DNA of 62,577 nt from JANNRA01 sp031401035 (GTDB lineage Bacteria > Desulfobacterota > Binatia > HRBIN30 > CADEER01): positions 1 to 62,577 of the forward strand of contig JANNRA010000018.1 of assembly GCA_031401035.1 (NCBI GenBank), read 5' to 3'. Shown here piece after piece: positions 1 to 8,072 of the stretch; positions within the stretch are counted from its first letter, which is position 1; every line of letters begins with the position of its first letter. The notes beneath the pieces were generated by a model. The model had not been told where the DNA came from. It made no database searches and worked only from the letters and a program-made list of their open reading frames with translations. The translations under genes were made by a program, and so were the position numbers.

Positions 1-106
1 CGCCGCAATCGATGGCAATCGCCTCGCCCTCGTGCTCGAGCACGAGGCAGTTGAGGCCGATCTCTCCGAGACCGCCGAGCGGAATGACGCGCAGGGTGCT
101 GCTCAT
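1..106 (-). CDS. rnj: Ribonuclease J, N-terminal fragment (runs off window)
   Basis: The minus strand from 106 reads MSSTLRVIPLGGLGEIG and continues to an IDCG motif at the window edge. This is the characteristic first beta-strand region of RNase J (metallo-beta-lactamase/beta-CASP ribonuclease for mRNA decay and rRNA processing). Only about 35 residues are present; the HxHxDH metal site lies outside the window. An in-frame ATG at 193 would add 29 residues, but that stretch has weak third-position GC bias and low-complexity sequence, so 106 is preferred. It is divergent from ssb, with about 240 bp between them for both promoters. Confidence 0.8.
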   Translation of the reverse strand, partial: MSSTLRVIPLGGLGEIGLNCLVLEHEGEAIAIDCG

Positions 107-347
107 GCCCGAACGCGCCACCACGTTGTCGAGCCGGATCCCTGCGCGAGTCGTACGTCCCGCATCATCCCCAGCACCACCACGGCTCGACATTAGGCCG
201 GGCCCCGGGGGGAGTCAACGCGTAGGCGGCCCGCGCACCCATGCGACGCAACGCGACGCCGCAGCCTTGACGCCGGCGGAGAGGCGTTGCTAGCGTCCGC
301 GCCGTTTTCCCCTCAGCGCCGCAAGGCATATTGAAAGCGAGGACGCC

Positions 348-794
348 GTGGTCAACAAGGCGATCATCATCGGCAATCTGGGCCGCGACCCAGAAGTGCG
401 ATTTACTCCAAGCGGGCGGGCGGTGGCGAAGTTTTCCGTCGCCACGACCGAGAAATGGACTGATCAGCAGGGCCAAAAGCAAGAAAAGACCGAGTGGCAC
501 AACATCGTCGTCTGGGGAAAGCAGGCTGAGTCCTGCGGCCAGTACCTCTCGAAGGGGCGGCAGGTGTTCGTCGAGGGCCGCATCACCAACCGCAGCTACG
601 ACGACAAGGACGGCAACAAAAAGTACATCACGGAGATCATCGCGCGCGACGTGCGCTTCCTCGGCGGCGGCGGCCAAGGTGGCGGCGGCCAGCGTGATGC
701 CGGGTTCGCCGCGCCGCATGGCGAGGACGCCTCGATGCCGCCCGACACCGGTGGTGGTGGTGGTGGTGGTGGCGACGACGACATCCCTTTCTGA
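348..794 (+). CDS. ssb: Single-stranded DNA-binding protein
   Basis: The 148-residue protein has an N-terminal OB fold (about residues 1-105: opening VNKAIIIGNLGRDPEVR, then WHNIVVWGKQAE), a glycine-rich disordered linker and the acidic tip DDDIPF, which recruits RecO, PriA and other partners in this family. Length is slightly short of E. coli SSB (178). The start is GTG, with GAGGA a few bases upstream. It protects single-stranded DNA in replication and repair. The linker is encoded partly by a (GGT)7 run. Confidence 0.95.
   Translation: MVNKAIIIGNLGRDPEVRFTPSGRAVAKFSVATTEKWTDQQGQKQEKTEWHNIVVWGKQAESCGQYLSKGRQVFVEGRITNRSYDDKDGNKKYITEIIARDVRFLGGGGQGGGGQRDAGFAAPHGEDASMPPDTGGGGGGGGDDDIPF
750..770 (+). 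repeat. (GGT)7 trinucleotide repeat inside ssb
   Basis: Seven consecutive GGT units encode poly-glycine in the SSB linker. An in-frame triplet repeat can change linker length without a frameshift. Confidence 0.9.
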
Positions 795-812
795 TGACGG
801 CAGGCGGCGCGG

Positions 813-1679
813 TCAGGGCACTTCCCGGCCCTGCGCCGCGCCGCGCCCGGCCCTCCAGTCGCGCAGCGCCGCGAGCTGGTGCGCCAAATCCTCCGGCAAG
901 CCGTCCGGTGCCACCGCGGCGTCGGGAGACGGATCGGCAGGCGGGGCCTCGGGCGGCCGTACCGCCCGCCCGAGGGATGGGAGCACCGCCAGGCGGGCCA
1001 ATCCATCCGCGACGAAGCGGGCCAGCGCGCGCCGGTCGGAATCGGCGGACGCCGCCGGGGCCAGGCGATCCGCGTAGAACAGGAATCGGTCCACCTCGCC
1101 CTCGATCCAACGGCGCTCGCGAATCCGGTCGAACGTATCCGCGGCCAGCGTGCTCGGCCACCGCGCCAACAGCGTCGTCACCAGCTCGACCGGTGGCGCG
1201 TCGACGGTCAGCGTCCCGGTCGGCGTTTCGACGATGCGACGCCAGCCGAGGCGCACGGCGGTGTCCGCGCCCGAGCGCCAGACGAGTTCCCCGCGCCCCC
1301 CGCGCGCCACCATGATCACCACCGCCCCGGCAACGCGCCGGAACTCGCGGTGGCACCAGGCCGCGGCAAGGGTACCGCAGTCGGTCATGCGGCGGACGTA
1401 GGCTTCAATCTCCTGGGCGAGCCAGGTCGATTCGCGGACCACCTCTACGTCGGCGTATGCGCGCGCGGACGTCAGCGACGCGGGCAACCGGTGTCGCTGA
1501 CGGCGATCGCCGCGATCGAGCGGCCGGCCGGGCGTGCCGATGACGAACGGCCCTCCCCAGGCCACGCGCGCCGGGGGCGTCGCGGCCGGTGCGGCCGCGA
1601 CGGCGCCCAGCATGAGCATGCAGGCAAAGACCGCACGAGCCGCGACGGCGATGACGGGCGCGGGCGTACGGTTTCTCAT
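813..1679 (-). CDS. Secreted protein of unknown function
   Basis: The 288-residue product starts MRNRT followed by a hydrophobic stretch (residues ~8-27) ending in alanines, a typical Sec signal peptide, so it should be periplasmic. The mature part is rich in Arg, Ala and Trp. I recognise no family motif; the C-terminal ~50 residues are Pro/Ala-rich and probably disordered. A longer frame begins at a TTG at 1715; the ATG at 1679 is chosen because the signal peptide begins there. It lies about 100 bp downstream of an M16 peptidase gene on the same strand, so the two may be co-transcribed. Confidence 0.6.
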   Translation of the reverse strand: MRNRTPAPVIAVAARAVFACMLMLGAVAAAPAATPPARVAWGGPFVIGTPGRPLDRGDRRQRHRLPASLTSARAYADVEVVRESTWLAQEIEAYVRRMTDCGTLAAAWCHREFRRVAGAVVIMVARGGRGELVWRSGADTAVRLGWRRIVETPTGTLTVDAPPVELVTTLLARWPSTLAADTFDRIRERRWIEGEVDRFLFYADRLAPAASADSDRRALARFVADGLARLAVLPSLGRAVRPPEAPPADPSPDAAVAPDGLPEDLAHQLAALRDWRAGRGAAQGREVP

Positions 1680-1778
1680 GCCGCTGCTTTCGACCGGCGC
1701 GACCCGCATCGTCAAGATGGATCATTGCGTCGCCGCAGCGATTCGCCGCCGCGCGACGAGCGGCGGCGCAAGGCGTGA

Positions 1779-2990
1779 TCAGGTAAGGATGGCGCGCACG
1801 CCGCGCCCGACCACCGCCGCACGCCACGCGGCCTCGATCTCGGTCCGCGACAGGTCCGCTACGATACGTTCGGTTTCGGCTGGGGTGGGAAACCCCGACA
1901 GGGCGCTCTCGGCCAGTGACACCGCCTGGTCGAGGCGGCTGTCGGCAAGGATGGCGTACCGGTAGCGCAACTTCTTGCGGGCGCGCTCGAGTTCGTCACC
2001 GGCGAAGCCCTCCTGCGCGGCGCGCTGGCAGGTCGCCTCGACGGCGCGGATGAGGCGCTCGGCGCGGCTGCGTCCGCCGCTGGCCGCGACCACCGCACAC
2101 GCCCAATCGGGCCCCCACTCGACGTGGGCACCGACCTCGTAACTCAGCCCGAGGCGCTCGCGTAGCTCCTGGAACAGACGGCTGTCGGGGTCCGCGCCGA
2201 CGATGTCCAGCGCTACCCCGGTCGCGAGCAGCGTGCGCGGCGTCGGCTGCACCGGCATCAGCAGCGTCAGGTAGGCTTGGCTACTGTCTCGATCGTGCAG
2301 ACGCAGGCTGCCGCCAACGCCGCGCCGCACCGGCGCCACCGGCGCCGCCGCGCCCGGGGCGCCGTGGCAGAAGTGGCGGCGCACGGCGCTGCGCGCCTGT
2401 GCCGCCGTGACGCCACCGACGATTGCGACGACCGTGTTCGGGTGGACCAGGCGTGTGCGGAGGAAGCGAGCAACGTCGGTCGGCCGGATCCGCGAGACGC
2501 TGGCGATCGAACCCGCCACCGGATGCGCGATCGCCCCACCGAACATCTTACCCCAGGCGCGCCGATAGACGCGGTCGGCGGGATCATCGAGCCGGCCGCG
2601 AATCTCCTCCATCACCACGCGCTGCTCCTTGCGTAGCCGGCGCGCGTCGACCGTGGTGTGGTAAAATTGCTCGGCGAGTAATGACAGCGCGGCGTCGAGG
2701 TCTTCGTTGAAAACCTCGAACGTGAGCGAGATGTCCTCGTATCCGGTGTCGGCGTTGTGCTCGCCGCCGAGCTCCGCGGCGCGACGGTTGAGAGCGAGCT
2801 GATCGAGCCCCTTGGTTCCCTGAAAAAGCATGTGCTCGGCGAGGTGCGCAAGGCCGGCGTGGCGCCCGTCACAGCGCGCGCCCGCGCGCACGGTCAACGC
2901 GATCGCCGTCAGCCGCCCTGGGTGGGCCTGGTGAACGACCCGCAGGCCGCGGACCCGAAAGCGACTGACCATGGTCGAACGCGGGCTCAC
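1779..2990 (-). CDS. M16 family zinc metallopeptidase
   Basis: The protein (403 aa) carries the inverted zinc motif HxxEH (His49-x-x-Glu52-His53, followed by MLFQGT) with a conserved EE pair about 75 residues later as expected for the third ligand, and a C-terminal M16C-type half. This is the ~400-residue bacterial processing-peptidase class (PqqL/YmxG-like), which clamps and cleaves peptides. The GTG start overlaps the pyrE stop codon by 4 bp (GTGA), implying translational coupling. A second M16 protein, about equally long, is encoded at 39275-40531. Substrate unknown. Confidence 0.88.
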   Translation of the reverse strand: MSPRSTMVSRFRVRGLRVVHQAHPGRLTAIALTVRAGARCDGRHAGLAHLAEHMLFQGTKGLDQLALNRRAAELGGEHNADTGYEDISLTFEVFNEDLDAALSLLAEQFYHTTVDARRLRKEQRVVMEEIRGRLDDPADRVYRRAWGKMFGGAIAHPVAGSIASVSRIRPTDVARFLRTRLVHPNTVVAIVGGVTAAQARSAVRRHFCHGAPGAAAPVAPVRRGVGGSLRLHDRDSSQAYLTLLMPVQPTPRTLLATGVALDIVGADPDSRLFQELRERLGLSYEVGAHVEWGPDWACAVVAASGGRSRAERLIRAVEATCQRAAQEGFAGDELERARKKLRYRYAILADSRLDQAVSLAESALSGFPTPAETERIVADLSRTEIEAAWRAAVVGRGVRAILT

Positions 2991-3616
2991 GCGACCGTGC
3001 CGGCGAGGAAGGCGCGTGCGCGCGCGAGGTCCGGCGGCGGCACGGCGCCGAGGGCGTCGAGATGGCCGAGCAGCGCCTCGACCGTGAGTACGCTGTGTAG
3101 GCGCAGCCCCGCGACGGCCAGGGCGGCGGCCCCGCCGGCGCTCCGATCGACGATCACGAGCACGTCCTCGACCACCAGCCCCGCCTCGCGAAACGGCACC
3201 GCGGCCTCCAGCTTCGCGCCACCGCTGCTGACCACGTCGTCGATCATCAGCACACGCTCACCGCAGGCGTACTCGCCTTCGATCAGGCGCTTGGTGCCGT
3301 ACTCCTTCGCCTCTTTGCGCGCGTACACCATCGGCTGCTCGCTGATCAGCGCCATGGCAACGGCGATGGGGAGTCCCGCGTAGGGCAGCCCGGCCAACCG
3401 GTCGTACGAGAGAGCCTCGGCGCGCTGCAACATGGCGCGCGCGATGCGCGCCAGCGCGGCCGGATGCGAGACCAGGACGCGCATGTCCAGGTAGAAGGGG
3501 GATTGGCGGCCGTCCTTCACCGTGAACTCGCCAAAGCGAACCACGCCGATGCGGAGTAAGGTCTCGCTCAGTTCGCGCGCCACCGTCGCGGCCTGTTCGG
3601 GTCGAGTCATCGCCAT
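2987..3616 (-). CDS. pyrE: Orotate phosphoribosyltransferase
   Basis: The 209-residue enzyme converts orotate and PRPP to OMP in pyrimidine synthesis. The PRPP-binding signature VLMIDDVVSSGGAK sits around residue 121, and the K-E-x-K-E-Y-G-T loop upstream matches OPRTases. The start follows the isochorismatase stop by 4 bp, with TAGGAG giving a Shine-Dalgarno that overlaps that stop. It sits between the hydrolase gene and the M16 peptidase gene in a minus-strand run. Confidence 0.93.
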   Translation of the reverse strand: MAMTRPEQAATVARELSETLLRIGVVRFGEFTVKDGRQSPFYLDMRVLVSHPAALARIARAMLQRAEALSYDRLAGLPYAGLPIAVAMALISEQPMVYARKEAKEYGTKRLIEGEYACGERVLMIDDVVSSGGAKLEAAVPFREAGLVVEDVLVIVDRSAGGAAALAVAGLRLHSVLTVEALLGHLDALGAVPPPDLARARAFLAGTVA

Positions 3617-3620
3617 GCTC

Positions 3621-4178
3621 CTACTTGATCAGGCGATGGATGGCCTTGAAGTGGGGCGACGCCGCCGTGCGGACCCACTCCAGGCACACCATCTCGACGG
3701 TGGCCGGTACCGCACCCGACCCAATCATCTTCTCCCAGCCCACACGCAGGTCGGGTTCGCTGCGGGCGGAAATGGCATCGCGCGGCACGTGCACCTGATA
3801 GCCGTGCGCCAGCAGGTCGTGCACCGTCTGGTTGACGCAGGCATGCGCCTCGATGCCACAGACGACGACCTGCGCGCGCCCGAGTTCGCCCAGCGCGGCG
3901 AGGAACTCCGGCTGCCCGCAGCAGCTCATCGACATCTTCTCGATCACCGGCGTGCCGGTCGGCAGCATCTCCGCCACCTCGGACTGCGTCCGGCCGACGC
4001 CCTTGGGATACTGCTCGGTCGTCAGGATCGGCACCGCCAACTCCGTCGCCGCCACGAGCAGCGCCCGCACCCCGCGCACCATGCGCGAGTGCTCGACGGT
4101 GCGGTCGCGATACCCCTCCTGCACGTCGATGACGACGAGCGCGCTGTCGGCGCGGTCGAGCGAGCGGGGATGTTGCAT
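3621..4178 (-). CDS. Isochorismatase-family cysteine hydrolase
   Basis: The 185-residue single-domain protein contains the triad of the family: the Asp in LVVIDVQ near the N-terminus, the Lys in IEKMSMSC, and the Cys in VVCGIEAHACV. This architecture resembles the ISOC1/YcaC-type hydrolases rather than the EntB bifunctional enzymes. The substrate cannot be told from sequence. It lies just upstream of pyrE on the same strand. Confidence 0.88.
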   Translation of the reverse strand: MQHPRSLDRADSALVVIDVQEGYRDRTVEHSRMVRGVRALLVAATELAVPILTTEQYPKGVGRTQSEVAEMLPTGTPVIEKMSMSCCGQPEFLAALGELGRAQVVVCGIEAHACVNQTVHDLLAHGYQVHVPRDAISARSEPDLRVGWEKMIGSGAVPATVEMVCLEWVRTAASPHFKAIHRLIK

Positions 4179-4206
4179 GCGTCAGGTGGCTGCGGGCGAA
4201 CAGGAG

Positions 4207-4878
4207 TCAGCGGTAGATGACGCGCCCGTACTGTCGCACCGAGGGCGGCAGTCCACGCGGTAGGACCGGCGACAGCACCGGACCGAGGCCGGGTTGCGTC
4301 CAGCGATCGTACACATAGGGCCCATCTCGATCGCGTTGAAACTGGTCTTGCAGGAGCATCCGCAGGGTCTGGTGCCGGGAACGACCACGGTCGAACGACG
4401 TGGTCACGAGCGGCAGATCCCCTGCCCAGTCGCCGAAGACGCCCGGGAGCCACGCCCGGTCCGCAGCTGGATCGCTCACATGCACCGTCGTCACTGCGAG
4501 CGGGCCATGGATCTCCACCGCACCACCGGTTGCAGCGCCCCCCGCGGCCGCACCGCCGCCACCCCCCCAAGCACTGTTATCCGAGCCCAGTTGCATGCCG
4601 GCACGCAGGCCAGCCAGGTAGTGCTCATCAGGCCCCGTCGGCGGCGATTGCGACAGCGCGGCGGGAGGCAGCGGGCCGGGGGCCGCCGCAGCCGGAGGAT
4701 CGAGTCGGGGCGCATCCACGATGAGTACTTCGGCGCTGCCGCGGTGCGCGGCCGGCACCGTCTCGCGATGGTTCGTGAAGTGGCGCGCACCGCTCGCATC
4801 GCGCCACTCCAAGATGTCCGCCGCCGCCGCGATCGGCGACAGCAGCACCATCACCCCGAGAACGCAGGCAGTCCGCAT
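4207..4878 (-). CDS. Secreted DUF4124-like protein
   Basis: The 223-residue product has a signal peptide (hydrophobic residues 5-19, AAAA before the cleavage site). It is followed at once by a short beta motif, ILEWRDASGARHFTNH, which resembles the DUF4124 pattern (an x-W-x-D-x-x-G-x-x-H-F-T/S unit) found at the N-terminus of many proteobacterial periplasmic proteins. A glycine/alanine-rich segment (about residues 100-120) separates this from an unrecognised C-terminal domain. Role unknown. Confidence 0.6.
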   Translation of the reverse strand: MRTACVLGVMVLLSPIAAAADILEWRDASGARHFTNHRETVPAAHRGSAEVLIVDAPRLDPPAAAAPGPLPPAALSQSPPTGPDEHYLAGLRAGMQLGSDNSAWGGGGGAAAGGAATGGAVEIHGPLAVTTVHVSDPAADRAWLPGVFGDWAGDLPLVTTSFDRGRSRHQTLRMLLQDQFQRDRDGPYVYDRWTQPGLGPVLSPVLPRGLPPSVRQYGRVIYR

Positions 4879-4927
4879 GCGGCGATACTACGCGCGCTGT
4901 CGGCGTTGCCGCAACCGCGGCACTGAC

Positions 4928-5221
4928 TCATTCGGTGCCGTTGGAGAGCATCCACCAGAAAAACCAGATTGCCCACGCCGCCGCGGCGACGAGCAGAAGC
5001 CCCCCAGCATTCGACTCGCGACGCCAGCCACTGTTGGCGGCCGGCACGGGAACCGGCCGCGGCGCCGCGTGGCGCCCGGGCAGGCCTTCCGGGTCGACGC
5101 TGACGACACGACAGTTCTCGAGCCCGCTGCGCCTGAGTTGCTCCTCCAATGCGCCGCGGGCCGCCGCGGGCGTTTCCCCGTCGACTCCGGTGATCTGGAT
5201 GGTGGCGCGGTATCTCGGCAT
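4928..5221 (-). CDS. Small tail-anchored protein of unknown function
   Basis: The predicted 97-residue product begins MPRYRATIQITGVDGET, suggesting a small alpha/beta domain of about 45 residues, followed by a Pro/Ala linker and one C-terminal hydrophobic segment (GGLLLVAAAAWAIWFFWWML) that should anchor it in the inner membrane. The frame extends to 5326, but the internal ATG at 5221 begins the folded part. No clear Shine-Dalgarno. No family recognised. Confidence 0.5.
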   Translation of the reverse strand: MPRYRATIQITGVDGETPAAARGALEEQLRRSGLENCRVVSVDPEGLPGRHAAPRPVPVPAANSGWRRESNAGGLLLVAAAAWAIWFFWWMLSNGTE

Positions 5222-5300
5222 GTGCGGAGGAAGGAGCCCAGCGGCGTCGCAAACGCGGCGCTGTGCGCCTTGCCAAGCTAGAACCGGGGGCGCGCAAGAA

Positions 5301-5510
5301 TCAAGCGCTGCCCTCCGGACTGACATTGAGATTGAGCAGTGCGAAGAACAACTCGTCGATCGACTCGTAGCGCAGCCAGCGCGGCGCGCCCGGCCCGAGA
5401 TCGACTGGATCCATGCTCCACCCCGCTCGATCGTCCCCGTACACGGGGAACACTTCGAGCCCGACCTTCAGCAGACGCGTGTTCACTGGCTCGACCGCTC
5501 GCTCTTTCAT
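5301..5510 (-). CDS. Hypothetical 69-residue soluble protein
   Basis: The start is supported by a strong Shine-Dalgarno, AAGGAGGCG, a few bases upstream of the ATG at 5510. The product begins MKERAVEPVNTRLLKVGLEV and ends in a predicted helix (DELFFALLNLN). No signal peptide or membrane segment, and no recognised family. The frame is open much further upstream, but that part lacks coding character. Confidence 0.5.
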   Translation of the reverse strand: MKERAVEPVNTRLLKVGLEVFPVYGDDRAGWSMDPVDLGPGAPRWLRYESIDELFFALLNLNVSPEGSA

Positions 5511-6116
5511 CGTCACGCCTCCTTCTGGCGACCTGTCGTGGAAGCGAAATGCATGCCACACACCGCCTCGGACCACGCCACTGTCCCTGCCCGCCTTGCG
5601 CTGCCGCCAGCGTGTCACGAATTCGCCCTCTCGCACCCGGCATGCTCGGTGGCGTGACGTAATGGCGCCCTGTGACCACCGCGCTGCGCCACGGTTGTTC
5701 AAAAGCAACCAGCCAGACGGGCATGCGCGTGCCGTAGCGTACCGTTCACTCACGGCGCGAAGGTTGCTCCGTTGGCTGGGTGATGGCAATCGGACCGGAC
5801 GGCGCCGTAACTACATGTTGGGAAAGTTTTCTTGACTGGCCACAATTTGTAGTGGTAGCGTCGCGGCACGTTGATGGCGTCCGAGCAGGAGAGCGCATGA
5901 CGACCACGGGGTTGGTCGCCGCTCTTTGCTTCGCCTCCCGCGCACTGTTCCCGCGTCCTTTCGCGTGCGCTGGCGCGAGCCGAAACACCATGACTGGTGG
6001 GTGCCAGGGGCATGAGGAGTCCGACTGACCGCTGAGTAAGGACGCACATCGCACGGCAGGTGGCCGGTCACAAACGGGCTGGGAGGCGACTCGCCCCCCA
6101 GCAGAGGAGTGGGTCG
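5511..6116 (+). other. Non-coding leader region upstream of prkA
   Basis: About 600 bp without a convincing gene on either strand, lying between the divergent small gene at 5301-5510 and prkA. It contains a locally AT-richer island around 5800-5860 with a possible sigma70-type promoter (listed separately). No tRNA, riboswitch or terminator was recognised. Confidence 0.6.
5832..5861 (+). promoter_or_regulatory. Possible sigma70-type promoter for the prkA operon
   Basis: TTGACT (5832-5837) is followed after 18 bp by TAGCGT (5856-5861), in the most AT-rich part of the leader. The -35 box is good and the -10 box weak. If used, it would give a 5' UTR of about 250 nt before prkA. Confidence 0.3.
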
Positions 6117-8054
6117 ATGGAAGCTGACAAGGCCGTCTTTGAGAAGCTGATTCGCGAGGACCGCGCGGCGCGGGAATCCACCCGGTGGCGCGGCCCCTTC
6201 CTCGAGTACCTGGAGCGGGTTCGCGAGGACCCCAGCATCACCAAACTCTCGCATGCGCGGGTGTACGAGCTGCTCACCGCCCCTGGGTCGCGCGACATCC
6301 TCGACACCGACGACGGGCATGTGAAGCGCTTGTTCAAGGACGAACCGGTGCGCGTCTTCAACTTTTTCGCCGAGGAGTTCTTCGGCATCGAGCGCACCGT
6401 CTCGCAGATCGTCCGCTACTTCCACTCCGCGGCGCTGAAGGGCGAGGAGAGTCGTCAGGTCCTGTACCTGATGGGTCCGGTCGGCTCGGGAAAGAGCTCG
6501 CTGGTCGAGCGGTTACAGCGCGGCCTCGAGGACGCGACGCCGGTTTACGCCATCGAGGGCTGCCCGATGCAGGAGGAGCCGCTGCACCTCCTGCCCCGGC
6601 ATCTGCGGCGCGAGTTCGAGAAGATGCTCGGCGTGCACATCGAGGGCGACCTCTGTCCGGTGTGCCGATACAGGCTCAAGGAAGACTTCGGCACCCGCTA
6701 CGAAGAGGTGCCGATCGTCCTCCGCTCGTTCTCCAAGCGCAACCGCGTCGGCATCGGCGTCGTCCCGCCGGTCGACCCGAACAACCAGGACACCTCGGTG
6801 CTGATCGGCAGCGAGGACATCTCGAAACTCGACCGCTACTCCGAGGGTGACCCGCGCGTCCTCGATCTGAACGGTGCGCTCAACGTCGGCAACCGCGGCA
6901 TGGTCGAGTTCATCGAGGTGTTCAAGAACGAGATCGAGTACCTGCACGCCATGATCACCGCGACGCAGGAGAAGGTGATCCCGGCGCCGGGGCGCCACGG
7001 CATGGTCTATGTCGATGCCGTAATCGTCGCGCACTCGAACGAGGCCGAGTGGCAGAAGTTCAAGGCCGATCACACCAACGAAGCGATCCTCGACCGCATC
7101 GTCGTGGTTAAGGTTCCGTACAACCTCCGCCTGGCGGAGGAGATGAAGATCTATCAGAAGATCATCCGCCACTCGGACTTCCACGCCCACGTAGCGCCGC
7201 ACACGCTCGAGGTTGCATCGATGTTCGCGATCCTGTCGCGCCTCGAGGCGACGGCCAAGTGCGACCTGATGACCAAGTTGAAGCTGTACAACGGCGAGGA
7301 AGTCATCGAGAAGGGCCGCACCAAGAAGATCGACCTGCGGGAGCTGCGCGAGGACACCAAGCGCGAGGGCATGAACGGCATCTCGACGCGCTTCGTCATG
7401 AAAGCGCTCGACAATGCCCTCTCCGACAACATCGCCGGCAACTGCATCAATCCGATCAACGTCCGCGAGGCACTGATCAGCATGGTGAAGGAGACCGACC
7501 TCCCCGACGACATGCGCAAGCAGTACCTCGAGTTCCTCCAGGACATCCTGCACAAGGAGTACCTGGACCTGCTCGAGAAGGAGATCACCAAGGCCTTCGT
7601 GTACTCCTACAAAGAGCAAGCGGAGTCGTTGTTCCAGAACTACCTCGACCACGCCGAGGCGTACGTGAACAAGACCAAGGTCAAGGACCGCAACACGAAG
7701 GAGGAACTACTCCCCGACGAGGCCTTCCTCAAGTCCATCGAGGAGCAGATCGCCATCATCGGCTCGGCCGCCGAGGGATTCCGCCAGGAGGTCATCGCCT
7801 ACCTGTGGGCATCGAGCCGACGCGGCATCACCATTACCTACCAAAGCTACGAGCCGCTCCGCGAGGCGATCGAAAAGCGCCTCATGACGTCCGTGCGCGA
7901 CATCAGCCGCATCATCACCAAAGCGCGGACGCGCGACGAGGAGCAGAGCGACAAGTACAACACCATGGTAGGGACCCTGATCGAGCAGGGCTACTGTACG
8001 AGCTGCGTCGACGTCGTGCTGAAGTACGCCGCCAACAACCTCTGGAAGGACTGA
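6117..8054 (+). CDS. prkA: PrkA family serine protein kinase (AAA+)
   Basis: The 645-residue product matches PrkA/YeaG in length and architecture: an N-terminal AAA+ ATPase domain with Walker A GPVGSGKSS at residues ~120-128, then the PrkA C-terminal kinase-like region. A CPVC motif near residue 180 is a possible metal site. The ATG at 6117 is chosen because AGAGGAG lies 7 bp upstream; the frame stays open to 6060. It is first in a three-gene set with the DUF444 and SpoVR genes. In E. coli the cognate yeaGH operon is induced by nitrogen starvation and stationary phase; the exact substrate is unclear. Confidence 0.93.
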   Translation: MEADKAVFEKLIREDRAARESTRWRGPFLEYLERVREDPSITKLSHARVYELLTAPGSRDILDTDDGHVKRLFKDEPVRVFNFFAEEFFGIERTVSQIVRYFHSAALKGEESRQVLYLMGPVGSGKSSLVERLQRGLEDATPVYAIEGCPMQEEPLHLLPRHLRREFEKMLGVHIEGDLCPVCRYRLKEDFGTRYEEVPIVLRSFSKRNRVGIGVVPPVDPNNQDTSVLIGSEDISKLDRYSEGDPRVLDLNGALNVGNRGMVEFIEVFKNEIEYLHAMITATQEKVIPAPGRHGMVYVDAVIVAHSNEAEWQKFKADHTNEAILDRIVVVKVPYNLRLAEEMKIYQKIIRHSDFHAHVAPHTLEVASMFAILSRLEATAKCDLMTKLKLYNGEEVIEKGRTKKIDLRELREDTKREGMNGISTRFVMKALDNALSDNIAGNCINPINVREALISMVKETDLPDDMRKQYLEFLQDILHKEYLDLLEKEITKAFVYSYKEQAESLFQNYLDHAEAYVNKTKVKDRNTKEELLPDEAFLKSIEEQIAIIGSAAEGFRQEVIAYLWASSRRGITITYQSYEPLREAIEKRLMTSVRDISRIITKARTRDEEQSDKYNTMVGTLIEQGYCTSCVDVVLKYAANNLWKD

Positions 8055-8072
8055 GCCGACCCCAGGTCGCCC

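Noticed and set aside
165..719. 184-residue frame antisense to ssb
   Set aside because: It is the complement of the ssb coding region plus the leader, lacking any motif or start signal.
6513..7652. 379-residue open frame antisense to prkA
   Set aside because: It mirrors the codon bias of prkA (Val/Leu/Asp-rich shadow), with no recognisable domain and no ribosome-binding site.
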